Shown here one piece after another: positions 35,938-47,328 of a stretch of DNA of 64,000 bases. The notes beneath the pieces are model-generated. The model was given only the letters and a program-made list of their open reading frames with translations. It was not told the DNA's origin and searched no databases. The position numbers were made by a program, and so were the translations under genes. Every line of letters begins with the position of its first letter. The first letter of the stretch is position 1. The DNA comes from Brachynemurus nebulosus (Eukaryota; Arthropoda; Insecta; Neuroptera; Myrmeleontidae): positions 168,427,498 through 168,491,497 of the forward strand of contig JAPWDM010000001.1 in assembly GCA_035578155.1 (NCBI GenBank). The letters run 5' to 3'.

Positions 35938-36776
35938 CAGGGCTTTGAACCGAACCGTAACCGTAACTGAAAACCGGTAAAATCGATTGATTTTGCTGCA
36001 GAGTAACCGTTAACCGGAGCAAAATTATTTTTTAAAATTTAAGGAACTGATGTTTCTATAATATAGGTAGGTATATGAAAAAATAAACAATAAACAAATA
36101 TTTTTGCGAAGTAAAATATTTGTTTATTATTTACAAATATGGAATACCATAAAGTAACGCTCAAATCTATTAATATAATAAAATAAACAATAACATTTGA
36201 AAAATTCTCATGAATCTAAAAATAAAATTTTACAGAAATTTTATATTTTTTTTATTTTTATTATTTTTTTTTATTTTAATTTTTTTTTGTGTACCTCTCG
36301 CCTCATTACTAATTAAAATTAACAGACATATAATATCTGTTTTCGACGATATTTCTAGATTAGATAGAAAAGGAGCAGGTTACTGGATTAGAAATGAAAA
36401 TTGATATTGCCAGCTTTCTCTAATTTCAGAGGTTGTGTTTAGCGTATCAGCTAGTCAAGCGAATGTCGAAAGAGCTTTCTCAGGCCTAAGGTACACATCT
36501 ACTAAGGAAAATGTTGTTTCGATAAATTCAAGCATTTTGAAAAATATTAAAATTTAATTTTTAAATATTGATTTATGTTTTATAAAGGTAAATTCTGTAA
36601 AATGGATAATATATTCACAACTAGCAAAAAAATTAAAACTTTATTTAAAATCGAAAGCAAGAACCGTAAACCGAAATCGAAAATAACTGATACTCTATAA
36701 CCGTAATCGTAACCGAAACCGTTATACTTTTTTTGCGTTGAACTGGAACGAAAAAAAATTTCGGTTCGAAGCCCTA
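35938..36776 (+). mobile_element. hAT element with transposase C-terminus (839 bp)
   Basis: Termini CAGGGCTTTGAACCGAA and, reverse-complemented, TAGGGCTTCGAACCGAA. The flanking 8-mers CAGCGGAC and CAGAGGAC match at 7 of 8. Subterminal regions repeat ACCGTAACCG-like motifs, as in the MITE at 11103. The 3' half codes for the end of a hAT transposase (separate entry), so most of the gene has been deleted. Confidence 0.93.
36210..36557 (+). pseudogene. hAT transposase C-terminal (dimerisation) region, one nonsense codon
   Basis: A single frame runs to TAA at 36555-36557 with one internal TGA at 36402-36404. Before the stop it reads DDISRLDRKGAGYWIRNEN. After it comes EVVFSVSASQANVERAF (VERAFS at 36465-36482), then GLRYTSTKEN and a short hydrophilic tail. 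The Y-W followed about 25 residues later by P/V-S-A-S-x-A-x-V-E-R-x-F-S is the hallmark of the hAT C-terminal dimerisation domain, which forms part of the catalytic fold. The DDE residues, insertion domain and BED finger are absent. The first ~40 residues are low-complexity AT-rich sequence and probably not original. The pseudogene is mildly damaged: one stop in this segment. Confidence 0.9.
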
Positions 36777-36839
36777 CAGAGGACACTATTCAAGTGAAAA
36801 AAATAAATTTTTATTATCTCCATTTTTATTAAAAAAAAA

Positions 36840-37228
36840 AATAAATAAAAAAAGTAGTTAAGTGCGTGTTAGACACGCACCAAGGCAGGATTTCGTAGTA
36901 CAGTAGCAAGAATTCGAGATAAAATATTTTTGCATTTACTTAAAACGTTGATGGCCATGAGCACCGCACAGCATCAAGTTAAACTGACTAATGCGTAGAT
37001 GATCATAACCCACTATGACGGAACTCCCAATTAGTGCACTTAGGTATTATAGAATTGTTGACATGGTACAGCGTCACAGTTAGTCAGTTTAACTTGATGC
37101 TGTGCGGTGCTCATGACCGTCAACGTTTTAAGTAAATGCAAAAAATATTTTATCTCAAAATCTTGCTACTGTACTACGAAATCCTGTCTTGGTACGTGTC
37201 TAGCACGCACTTGACTACTTTATTTAGT
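36840..37228. mobile_element. Foldback element with ~140-bp arms
   Basis: Left arm about 36852-36992 and right arm about 37079-37220 are inverted copies. They include AAGTAGT(T/C)AAGTGCGTG, GGATTTCGTAGTACAGTAGC and GCACCGCACAGCATCAAGTT with few mismatches. The loop is about 85 bp. Flanks on both sides have TAAATAAA-type sequence, so the exact ends and target duplication are uncertain. It lies about 60 bp from the hAT element. Confidence 0.85.
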
Positions 37229-37632
37229 CTTAGAATTGCAAAAAAATTATTTTTCCCTCAAAATTTATTTTTATTTATGTTAAATATTCAGAAGCATATA
37301 GCGTGATTCCCTGACTTCATAAAACACTAAGTGATTGCTTACAAAACCAAATGAAATATAACTAATCATCCACATTTCTTCTATATTTGCAGGTAAACAA
37401 CGTCGATCGGTTGGGAACAAATGTTCATTATTAATGAACTAATCTAAGGCTGCCTGTACACGATCAGTAATACTGTAAGTATTTACTGATAAAAATAATG
37501 AATCATTATTTTTATGACTTCAGTATTTTTATGATACCATGCACTATCATTATTTTCTTCAGTATTTTAGAACAAACTGTCAAGTTTAATTTTTCGGAAT
37601 TTTTAAATTAATAAAATTTTGGAATTATTATT

Positions 37633-37740
37633 ATGGAAGAAGCGTGTTTAGCTATAGTACTAGCGTTTGCAACTCAAAACAAGAAAACATGAAGAAAACA
37701 AAAAAGAAAAAACGTTATGTTCGTAATGTTTTTTCTAGCT
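37633..37740 (+). pseudogene. Harbinger transposase first-exon fragment, interrupted by MITE
   Basis: ATG at 37633 opens MEEACLAIVLAFATQNKK. After a one-base frame change the sequence continues KKTKKKKRYVRNVFSS. An acidic start followed by a basic K/R-K-K-R-(Y/F)-(W/V)-V-R segment is what Harbinger nucleases show ahead of the catalytic domain. The 559-bp MITE begins immediately after (TTA target at 37740-37742). No downstream catalytic segment was found on the other side. Moderate confidence because the region is short and compositionally biased. Confidence 0.5.
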
Positions 37741-37742
37741 TA

Positions 37743-38301
37743 AGCCGGTTCTACACGATGCTACGAACACCTTCCAACATTGGACGTTCGATGGTTCATC
37801 GCATCGTGTGGCCGTTGTTCGAACCTACGAGTGTCCAATGTCGAGCGTCAAACATTCGCATTTGGCCATGTCCCGCTCGATGTCGGTATTCTTGCACCGA
37901 GTCAAAGGGATGCTTCGAACGTTTGAAGGTCAATGTTGGTTGCGTTGGTTGGTTCGACTCAGCAGCTGCACGACTCGTTCATGTGAAAAGAGACAACATC
38001 AGTGTGTAACATTAGTAATAACATCAGACAGATAACAGCCTCGTCCACTGAATAAACGTTTGTACCAACACATTATACAAGAGAGACAACATCGGTGTAT
38101 AACATTAGAGATAATATCAGACAGATAACAGCCTCGTCCACTGAATAAACGTTTGTACCAACACATCATCATTCGTATTGGATCAAACATTCGATTCACC
38201 GTGTAGCAGATACATTCGTCGCACCAACTATCGAACTTAATTGCCTCAAACATTCGATCGAACGTTGGAAGGAACGTTCGTAGCATCGTGTAGAACCGGC
38301 T
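37743..38301 (-). mobile_element. PIF/Harbinger MITE, 559 bp, copy 2
   Basis: It is the reverse-complement counterpart of 19822-20380, with the same length and the same 26-bp termini, here flanked by TTA (37740-37742, 38302-38304). The internal 93-bp duplication is present in both copies, so it predates their separation. High similarity over the full length suggests fairly recent activity. Confidence 0.94.
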
Positions 38302-38388
38302 TTAGCCATACATATACGCATGTATGTACTTACGGTACATATCGTACATATTGTACATAATGCCGTACATACTAATCAATAATAATAT

Positions 38389-38605
38389 GGCCGGCCGCAT
38401 ACATTCCGGTTGTAACCGGGCCGGGCGCCCGGGCCGGTCAACCGGTCGTATTAGCGCATACATGCCGGTTGATTGAATTCTTAAAAAAATATATCAGTTT
38501 TATTTGACAGTTCGGTATTGTTGTATTGACTGCATTATTGTCGCATTATTCAGGTATCCGGACCGTCGCCCGGCTCGGTTAAAACCGGAATGTATGCGGC
38601 CGGCC
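38389..38605. mobile_element. GC-rich 217-bp inverted-repeat element
   Basis: Ends GGCCGGCCGCATACATTCCG are perfect inverted copies, with CCGGTT(G/T)TAACCG just inside. TAT is present on both flanks. The internal sequence is dominated by CCGG/GGGC motifs in an otherwise AT-rich window. The 3-bp flank is compatible with a Harbinger-type insertion but differs from TWA, so the superfamily is uncertain. Confidence 0.75.
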
Positions 38606-38913
38606 TATACAAGCATTGTACAAGCTTACTTTTCCATGATGTACATATTATACGATCTACACTAGATTTGTATTTATCTGGACTGGTACCGCTGGTACAT
38701 AACGTACATAATATACCAGAAATATGTTTTAACGGTTTTAACTGTCATTAATGTCACTGTCTCCTCCACGTCTTAGTACTAAAGTGAATACTGATGGAAT
38801 TATAAGCCATTCTTCAATACTTTCATCATTATTATAGTATCGTCAATACACGATCGATAAAAGTGTCAGTATTTTTAAATACTAATAGTATTACTGATCG
38901 TTTGCAGGCAGCC

Positions 38914-39740
38914 TAAGATAACCATTTTATGCATATGTCACTAAACGACTAAACAGTTAACCTCGCCTGTTTTAGGTTAGAATTTTATGGTCAATAACTG
39001 GGCCATAGCTTTAGAATTGAGCCTAGTAATTGACCCTCATATTTCAATAATAAAAATCATTCTAAGGTGTTTTATCAATATTTTAAAATAAATTTTAAAC
39101 AATTATTAACCTGTTCAAATATTTTTAATATAATTTTCATACTTACATGGTGACTATTGCACAGATAAAACGACGTAAACCGTTTTATTTAACTTATATT
39201 TCAATTAACTTTTCGAAATCTGATTTCACAATCTTATAAAATTTTCAAAAAATCCGGAATTTTCACAAATTTAAATGGATTTTATGTTTTTTTGGATTAC
39301 TGAATAGTAAAATAAACTAAAACCACTTTCCTTTTAAAATAATTTAATTTACACCACAAATTATTTACAATAATTAAAAGTACATAATTTGGCGCCTTTT
39401 CAATATTTAATCTGAATGTTCAATATTTAAATGTTCAAAATAATTATATTTGTTTGACAAAAATATTATTTAATAAATAATTAAAACCCAAATTAATTGT
39501 AAACACCAGAAAATAATTTTTGCCACTTCCACAACTTAACATTATTTACTTTTGAAATTGTAAATGACAAAATGACATTTTGGTATATATAATAGTTTGT
39601 TGCAGGTTGATAATATAGTTTGTTGCAGGTTGATAATTATGTCGATAAGTATGTAACTATCACAAATACGTAAAGATGGCTCTGTGCGTATTAAAATAAG
39701 TTATTAGACAAAGATAACAATTTTTAGAATCTGTCCCAAT
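38914..39740. other. AT-rich DNA, nothing recognised
   Basis: A short tandem GTTTGTTGCAGGTTGATAAT occurs twice at about 39596 and 39619. Otherwise no features. Confidence 0.45.
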
Positions 39741-39741
39741 A

Positions 39742-40176
39742 TTAACTCTTTGCACTCAAGCAAAAAAAAAGTGAGTTGTAAATAGGCTGGTAAGACATGT
39801 AGCACATGACAACGACCGACGTTCTTTTTTTTGACGGATTCTTTTGACGTTCTAACCTTGTTTCCCCAAAGTTGAATACTAAATGCGCTAAATACGTCCT
39901 CAATGCTGTTTTTATTAGTTTTTAATTTTAAAAAGATAATTCAACGTGATTTTGTATTATTTTATTTACAATTTTTCTAATAAATGAATGTGTTTACAGT
40001 TATTAAATAAAATATTCATGTAATGTGAAGTATGAGCAGTCATTACAGTTCAACATTCAGTGTGTCATGTGGTACATGTCTTATGATCCAACAGACAAAA
40101 CGCCTTTAAATATGGTAGAGTTAATGGACAAACCACCTTGTCATGCTGTACATGTCTTATAAGCGCAAAGGGTTAA
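39742..40176. mobile_element. piggyBac-like MITE, ~435 bp
   Basis: TTAA at both ends. Inverted termini CTCTTTGCACTC... and CCCTTTGCGCTT..., close to the CCC-start termini of piggyBac elements. Subterminal motifs with AAGACATGTA.CA(C/T)(G/A) recur at about 39792, 40073 (inverse) and 40148 (inverse). Confidence 0.78.
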
Positions 40177-40700
40177 TAATTTTAAGAAAAAACAGCGAAA
40201 GAAAGAGATAAATATATACATGCTTCTATAGAATAGAAATAGAAAGAGAAAAAGAATTTTTTTATTGAAATTTTGTTGTTAATTTCATATCACAAGTAAA
40301 CATTGGTTGTGCATTGGGGCCATATATTTTTTTTTATTTTTTGTTAATAATAATAAAAAATAATTGCTGTAAAATAACAGAAAAACGGAACTAATTTTTA
40401 ATAAATTGATAACAGTTAGTTCAGTTATTGAATAATTTGCAATTTTTTTAAGTGTTGCTCATTAAATTTGTTAATTTGTATTGAAAAAAAGAGTCCCTCA
40501 ATTCAAAAAAAAAAATGTGGGCGTTTTATTCAAATACAAATGCGCATGTCTGTGACAGAAAACGCTAAACTATAAGGTATTTCGTAGCAAGATTGTTCTA
40601 CGAAATCCTAATAAATAAAAATAAAACTGATTTTGTTAGACGGATGAGCTAAGGGGAGTACAAATACCACATCCACAATCAGTCTATACAAAATATACAC

Positions 40701-40878
40701 CAATAAACCAATAAACTTTTTGGTCCGCGACCCTCCTTTGCACTTAAAAATTTCAAATGACCCCCGAAATATGTAGAAATGGGTAGGAAATGTGTAGAAA
40801 CTGTGTATATAATCTGTAATCAATAGTTGCTCCGATCCCTTCAAAGAGTTTTCGCGACCCCTACTTTGAGAATGACTG
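40701..40878. mobile_element. Short hAT MITE, 178 bp
   Basis: The right end, reverse-complemented, is CAGTCATTCTCAAAGTAGGG followed by GTCGCG. The left part has AAACTTTTTGGTCCGCGACC. Flanking 8-mers ATATACAC and ATATACAA match at 7 of 8. This end type is common among hAT elements in animals. Confidence 0.72.
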
Positions 40879-40879
40879 A

Positions 40880-41548
40880 TATATACAATATAGTGTAGAT
40901 AAATACGAGTGAGTGTACTGGAAAAGGATTAATTTGGATGCAGAGCTAATAATGGAAGGTTTTTTTTTCTTTTAAACGAAAACAATTAATACTAACTTAA
41001 TAGGCTAAAAGTGCTCGTTTTAATGTACAGATTTATAAACAAAATGAGTGTTTTGTCGCAACACTAATTAATATTGCAAAGTATTATTGAAATTCGTTGG
41101 AGTTTTATTCGATAAAATTAATTTTTTTTTTTTTTTTTTAGTATTATTGACATAGTTGTAATATTTCTGACTATAATTGTATTTAGAATCACATATATTA
41201 TGAAGAGTAATTTTATTTTATTAAAGTTAATTTTTAAAAGTTATCGATTTCACTTGAAATAGTGTCCCTCCTAGAACGGAAGATTACGAAGCTTTGAGGT
41301 CAGTTTGAAGAGATATTGTCTTAAGACATCCTTAAAACTTTTTTTTTAAAATATGTACCAAACAATTCAATTTTTTAATCCAATGTCAAATTTTCCCCTA
41401 TAATTAAACAAACATATTTGTTGATTGGAGAATGAAAATTATATTCCCAGCTCAGTTTGTTGTCTCGTGTTCTTCCAATCACACGTCCAATTCCATCTGA
41501 CTCAACGACTTTTGTGGTTGATCAATATTAGTACATTATGTAGTATGA

Positions 41549-41549
<1 letters not shown>
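40880..41549. other. AT-rich DNA, nothing recognised
   Basis: A T tract at 41117-41140 and scattered short frames only. Confidence 0.45.

Positions 41550-41615
<66 letters not shown>
41550..41615. repeat. (TA)n microsatellite, about 65 bp
   Basis: Uninterrupted TA dinucleotides, ending 59 bp before a hAT MITE. Confidence 0.97.
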
Positions 41616-41616
<1 letters not shown>

Positions 41617-41674
41617 CTTGATATTTTAGTGAAAAGGGTAGACAAGTTTACTACAATTTCATATACGTTGTAAC

Positions 41675-42394
41675 TAGGGTTGCCAACTCTACCAATGAAT
41701 ATTTCGGGATTTAGTGGGAAAAAAATCGGGACGGGGCAAGTAAAATCGGAACTGTTAAAAAAAAACAAACGTTTTTAATCATTAATAAACAAAAGGTAAA
41801 AATTTCCACTAGAAATTTAAACATTGTACAGAACTACTTATTAGGTAGGTACATACAATACGTTCAGTTTTAAGTATATTTACTTTAAGATTTGGCGCAT
41901 TTCAAAAGATTTTTATTTTTTATTACGTAATCGTAAAATTTTTACAAAATCGTAAAATCAAGTTTTTTAATTTTTAGATCTTTAATTTTTTTGCTTATCA
42001 ACCGTATTATTTTTGGAGAAAGACATTTTTCATAAAGTTGACCGCCGTTTACATATTTCATGTAGGTACGACAAAAATAATTTCTCTCATTTTTTGGAGG
42101 GATTTTAATGTTGAAGGGATTTTAAAGAGTTAATCTGGCAACACTGTAAGCTATAATTTATAAATCCATAGACAGAGTACACTTTACACATACTTACTTC
42201 CTTGGCCGTCATGATATGCAAGCGCGATAATTTAGAAACAACAATAGCGAGACTGGCGGGACTAATAAATGTAAAAAAATTGTAGATGTTAAAAATCGGG
42301 ACAATTAGCGTCCCGCCACTAGTGTTGTCGGGACGCGCACACATAGGCCTAAAATCGGGACATCCCGATTAAATCGGGACAGTTGGCAACCCTA
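41675..42394. mobile_element. hAT MITE with perfect 8-bp target duplication (720 bp)
   Basis: Perfect 14-bp termini TAGGGTTGCCAACT / AGTTGGCAACCCTA and identical GTTGTAAC duplications (41667-41674, 42395-42402). The motif AAATCGGGAC is iterated near both ends (41727, 42293, 42353, 42371), consistent with subterminal transposase-binding sites. No coding region was recognised. Confidence 0.94.
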
Positions 42395-42402
42395 GTTGTA
42401 AC

Positions 42403-43978
42403 GTAGTACATTATATGGACGGTGCATGTACCTACAATACTTATGTATGTATGAATTGTGGTACATTTATATCAGTCGTCTAGCTAGAACATTTCGACGA
42501 TTCATTCAGGGGTTTATGCTCTTCTAAGTAGTATTATAGAGTATATAAAAATGTTATAACATTTGTAAGACGGCTAGTATACAGTTATAGGAATAATAAT
42601 GGTCACACTGATCGAGAAAAATTATTTCAATGGACAATAATCAATCGGAAAAACCATTCAGAATGCTGCGCAGTCGACTTGCGTATTAAGGAGAAAATAA
42701 ATTCAAAATAAGAAATAGTTGCCATTTCTTGACATTTTTTTATGGTTTAAGAAAAGTCATCGTGTGTCCTTAATTTCCATTCTACACATACCCACGAGGA
42801 AAAATTAAATTTAACTTCTAACTTAGTAAACAGCCATAGACCCAAGGTTCTTGTATGATGTATTCTTAACGATTGCACTAAGCCTGTTGTGCGCCAATTT
42901 CAAATGGTTTTCCTATTTATTTTTATCTTTTTATGACCTGTAAATTCAAAATTCTACTACATAATTCATTTCGTAGATCGTCTAAATTAGGCGTCGGAAA
43001 GCTATGATCCGCAGACCAAATATGACTCGCCGTCTGTTTTAATGTTTTATTTTAAGAAATTAATCGAACTTAACTTTTAGAAAGATGGCACTAGATCTAG
43101 TGGTACATAATAGTGATTTATATGAAATACTATTTCTTTATGAAAAATTGAACATATTTTTTCTTGTACTATGAGCAGATCCGTCAAGTAAAATATTTTT
43201 AAAAGAAGTTGACTTCTAAACTAAAATTTTTTTTCTAAATTAATTGGCTACTACTTCACTCGTATGACCTTTATTTTATCCCCAACTGTACTTATGTACT
43301 ATTTCTGTCGTCTCAGAAAATAAATATACTGAATGTTTAGTCCGTGTGAAGGAATGCTTCACTCGCTTTTCATTTTATTCAAACTAGAAAAAGAAAGAGA
43401 AAGGATCAAGTGAGTTCATAAGTATGAATGAAGACAATGATTAAATTGGTGTTTGTTTATCTTGTACGACGAAAATATTCGGTTTTTTTTCTGGGGTAAG
43501 ATACTGAGTGGTTCAAATTATATGCTTAAAAATTCACTATTATTATTGAAAAATTCTCATATTCTTATGACATGTTAAAAAATTTTCTATAATGGCGTCA
43601 ATAGATGTAATTAATTAGATGTGCAAATTATAAAATATTCAGTTAGTCAGGTTTTTTGGGAACTTTTCGTCGTTTATAACAAATCTTCAAAGAAAAAAAA
43701 TCAGGAAAAAATAAATTTTTTTACCCTGCTGAAAGTAAAAGTAAAAATTTCCAGTCAAGGTCGTAATCTTGTTGAAAACTAAATCACATATTGTATGAGG
43801 TACAACATCACATTACGAGGTATTTGTGGTTTATTTGAATGTTACTCTGTAACTGTAATCATTTAATTCATAACAGACTAATATTGTAAGAATTAAAACC
43901 ATTTACATTTTTATACTTTCTTTATTTATTTAACGCTAAATATGAAACTTATTATCATATTAAATAATTATATTATAC
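42403..43978. other. No gene; solo hAT end inside
   Basis: TAGGCGTCGGAAAGCTATGA followed by CCGCAGACCAAATATG at 42990 resembles a hAT left terminus of the GGCCCGC type (as at 12441) but has no right partner. The rest is AT-rich. Confidence 0.4.
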
Positions 43979-45279
43979 TTAAGGTACCATAACAGTGTGA
44001 TCGGCCGAAAAATAGTCAATTTTCACAATTTTTTTTTCGGATGGATAGGATGGGGGAATGAGGATGAATATTCTTTTAGGATCAGTAACACTATTTAACA
44101 ATACAAAAATATTTTTTTATTTATTTTTATTTATTTTTTAAAATTATTATAATTTTTTTAAATTTGGTGCCCAGGATTGCGCCCGCAGTTTTTATCTAAA
44201 AAAAAAAAAATCAAAGAGATTATTAATCTGTATTAGGGATTGTAATACCGGTAAACCGGTAAACCGGTTTACCGGTAAATTACTAAAAATTCTATAAAAT
44301 TTTTACCGGTAAATTGCTGATTTTTTACCGGTAATTCGGTAAATTAAAAATAATATGTTTGAAGATTTTTATAAGTTAATTTTATTTCATAGAAGAATGA
44401 TTCAATTTATTGAACGTAAATGTACACACTCAAATTACCCCTTACTGTGTATCCATAATAAACTAGTCTATGATACAATAAAATCGCACAATGCAATGGT
44501 CAGTTTTAAAATGCATATATGAATACAATAAAACGTCCTTTTGGTATTTACTTACATAATATTATTCAAATCAGCTGTATATTTTCTAAAATAATTAAAC
44601 ATTACCTTAATGATTACATTGTAAGAAGAAGTAAGTAAATTTTTATTACAGGTACTGTAGGTATATACATATAATTGATTCATATTTTATGATTACTTAA
44701 CAAAATGTAAAATTATTTTTTCAATAAACAATAATAATGGGCGGTATATTTCTATGAAGGAAGCTGTAGGATACCTACAAAGTTGTCGGAAATCAAACAG
44801 ATAAAAATATCGAAAACGACTGTTGGACTTTCCAAAATTTTTGTAATCATAAGTACACGTTCAAATACTGTATATAATGATCTTAATAAAATAATTTTAG
44901 GTTTTCTTTTTTCTTTTTTTTAATATTTATTCTTATATTTTCTGTGCTTTAAAAATACCGGTAAAATACCGGTTTTGCTAAAAAAATCACCGAATTACCG
45001 GTAAATGAAAAAGTCGGTAAATTTACAATCCCTAATCTGTATAAGTAAGCCGCTATCCTATAGGAGCCTATGGGAGCTTTTTTTGAAATTTGAAAAAATG
45101 GCGGTAGTTTGAATAAAAAGTACAAAATTTTTTACAATTTTCCGTGTAAATTTTTGTATTGTTAAATAGTTGTATTAATCGTCAAAAAAATTCATACCCA
45201 TTCCCCCATCCTATCCATCCGAAAAAAAGTTATGAAAATTGACTATTTTTCGGTCGATCACATTGTGATGGTAACTTAA
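43979..45279. mobile_element. TTAA-flanked inverted-repeat element split by a hAT insertion
   Basis: TTAA at 43979-43982 and 45276-45279. Inverted arms of about 130 bp begin G(G/T)TACCAT.ACA.TGTGATCG and include GAAAAATAGTCAATTTTCA and GGATGGATAGGATGGGGGAA. The hAT MITE at 44234-45034 lies between them. Removing it and one target copy leaves about 490 bp. piggyBac-like by target. Non-coding. Confidence 0.85.
44234..45034. mobile_element. hAT MITE nested in the TTAA element (801 bp)
   Basis: 12-bp termini TAGGGATTGTAA / TTACAATCCCTA and a perfect 8-bp duplication ATCTGTAT (44226-44233, 45035-45042). ACCGGTAAA is iterated: several copies in the first 110 bp and again near 44955-45020 in inverse and direct form. 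Confidence 0.94.
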
Positions 45280-45339
45280 ATTATTATAAAAAAAAATTGA
45301 AAAGTATCAAAACCAATTTTCTTTTTTTAAATTTTGACA

Positions 45340-45395
45340 AGCCTGTACACTATCAGTAATTTATTTCGAAATACTGACCTTGTATTGACAATCCT
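45340..45395 (+). mobile_element. Fragment of Harbinger terminus
   Basis: GCCTGTACACTATCAGTAAT followed by CGAAATACTGAC parallels the left end of the element at 37448 (GCCTGTACACGATCAGTAAT). No second end was found. Confidence 0.5.
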
Positions 45396-47320
45396 GAGGT
45401 AGGGCCATGGAAAGAAACGGCAAACCCCGGGAATAAACCGCATTTTTTTTTTTAAATTTCCTCCCAAAAAGTAAATGTTGAGCACACGCTCAAAGCAGTG
45501 AATATTTAAAAAAAAAATTTCAAATTTTTTCCCGGGTCCTCTACCGGCAGCCACGAACCTCCTCCTCAAATCCGGGCTCCGAGGCTGCAATCCCGACTAG
45601 GTACCTCACCCTTTGTCGGGACGGTACTGAAATATCTATGCATCGAATTTATATGATAAAATAGATTATAACCATCATAATAGATTATGACCGTCAACGT
45701 GTTAACTAAGCTAACAATAAAGCCTAAGCAGATTCCGATTCTTTGCCACTACTTTTTTTAAAAAAATTATGGTTATAATATTTTGCTGTTTACTGTATGA
45801 GCAAATTAAAATATGCACTATAAAATATTTTAAATAACAATACCTACGTATTATTTATTTATAAAGAAAAGATAATATTAATATTATTCAAATCATAAAT
45901 TCAATTTTAATATGATGTGATGTACTAGCAAGAATACCGAACGGCCGACCGTTGCCAAAACCGAATAAATAAAAGCAAGAAATTTAATTTAATTCGTACT
46001 GTGCATTCGAATAAGAAGACACCAGAGACTAATAAAAAAGTTATAAAATTTGTTGAAGAAAAAATAATAGAAAAAAAGATGAAACACCGCAACAACCAAT
46101 TGTTTACATATAAAATTTTTTTTCTAAAATTTATTTGATATATTTGGTGTTAATACAAATTTTAATGACTTCATTGTTTTTTTTTTTTTTTTTTTTTTCA
46201 GACATTCTTTGGTGCAATCAATCAGGCAAGTACTTTTATCTTTTTCTTACATTTATTTTTGTTGGTTTAGCAAATATAATTTTGTGTATACTCGAATGAA
46301 AATTAAGTCTAAATTGACTACTAAACTCAATTGGCAATTCACAATTGTAACATTGAAATCTAAATTAGGAAGTTCTTCTTCTAAATCAACGACTTCAATA
46401 GAAATCTTATCTATTTGCTGGATAAAGAATAACAATTTTGGCACCCAAACTCTGTGATCTTTGGTTGCAGTACTACCTTAAAATTATAAAGAGGTTATGA
46501 CATATTCAATTTACTCACATACCAATGAACACTATTATATTATACTACTAGACTAAGTGTAAAGGCAGTTTGTAGGCATTTTTCTTGAAGCAGGTAACAG
46601 GGTGAGACGGATGAGATTTAAGGAATATAATATAATGTCAATTTTTAAGCAAATGCGACTATAATTATTGCAGGACATAATTTGTATACGTACGTATTGT
46701 GAAAATAAAGCGGATACTACTTTTTTTCTTTCAAAATTTTGCAGTTTTTTCTCAAACAGTATTATATTTTTACAATAATTATTTGAAAACGTTACTACGG
46801 ATACCATCCATTACTATATTACAGAATACTATTAAGGTCTGAACTTAGTCGTAACTAACTACCTCAATTATACATTTATATAATTAGTCTGTATAATATA
46901 ATATATAATATTATGTTCATTGGTCTGTGAATTTACTTAAGTGGATATTTTAGTATAGTGAGCAAAAATTTCGGTTTTTTGTAGGAGTTAATATTTTTAC
47001 CGCCCATTTTTTGCCATCTATGATATTTTGGAAACATAAAAAAAGAATAATATAAAGATTCAAATCCAGTAATTTAAATATAGCCATGCAAAAAAAAAAA
47101 TGATGTACTGGTTGACATTATTTCGTAACGTGTGTTCATCTGAGAAACAAAATAATGAAATATACTTTGAGTTAGAAAGGTTGTCATTCTGGCTTCTGGC
47201 ATAAAAAAAAATTTAAAAAATATCAAAAGGTCAGCCGCTTGCAACTATTAGTTTTTTGACAATTTTTTCAGTGTTTTATGTTTTACAAATGATAAAAATC
47301 AAAATTTCACAATATCCATA
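45396..47320. other. No gene recognised; GC-richer island at left
   Basis: 45400-45620 is GC-richer, with CCCGGG twice and CTACCGGCAGCCACG. Its origin is unknown. An ATG-less 68-codon lysine-rich frame (about 45930-46137) and a T tract ending in CAG near 46200 look superficially exon-like but lack support. Confidence 0.35.
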
Positions 47321-47328
47321 GCTCCTAC

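Larger units (their letters stand above)
37448..38913 (+). mobile_element. PIF/Harbinger element hosting two nested MITEs (1466 bp)
   Basis: Ends GGCTGCCTGTACACGATCAG and, reverse-complemented, GGCTGCCTGCAAACGATCAG, then matching further inside. TAA lies on both sides (37445-37447, 38914-38916). It contains a transposase N-terminal fragment at 37633, the 559-bp MITE at 37743 and the 217-bp GC-rich element at 38389. Without these it is about 680 bp. Confidence 0.88.

Noticed and set aside
45930..46225. Lysine-rich ATG-less frame plus a T-tract/CAG acceptor and a GCAAGT donor-like site
   Set aside because: It looks exon-like superficially, but the frame is open only 68 codons, lysine-rich from A-rich DNA, and the putative exon would be just 24 bp.
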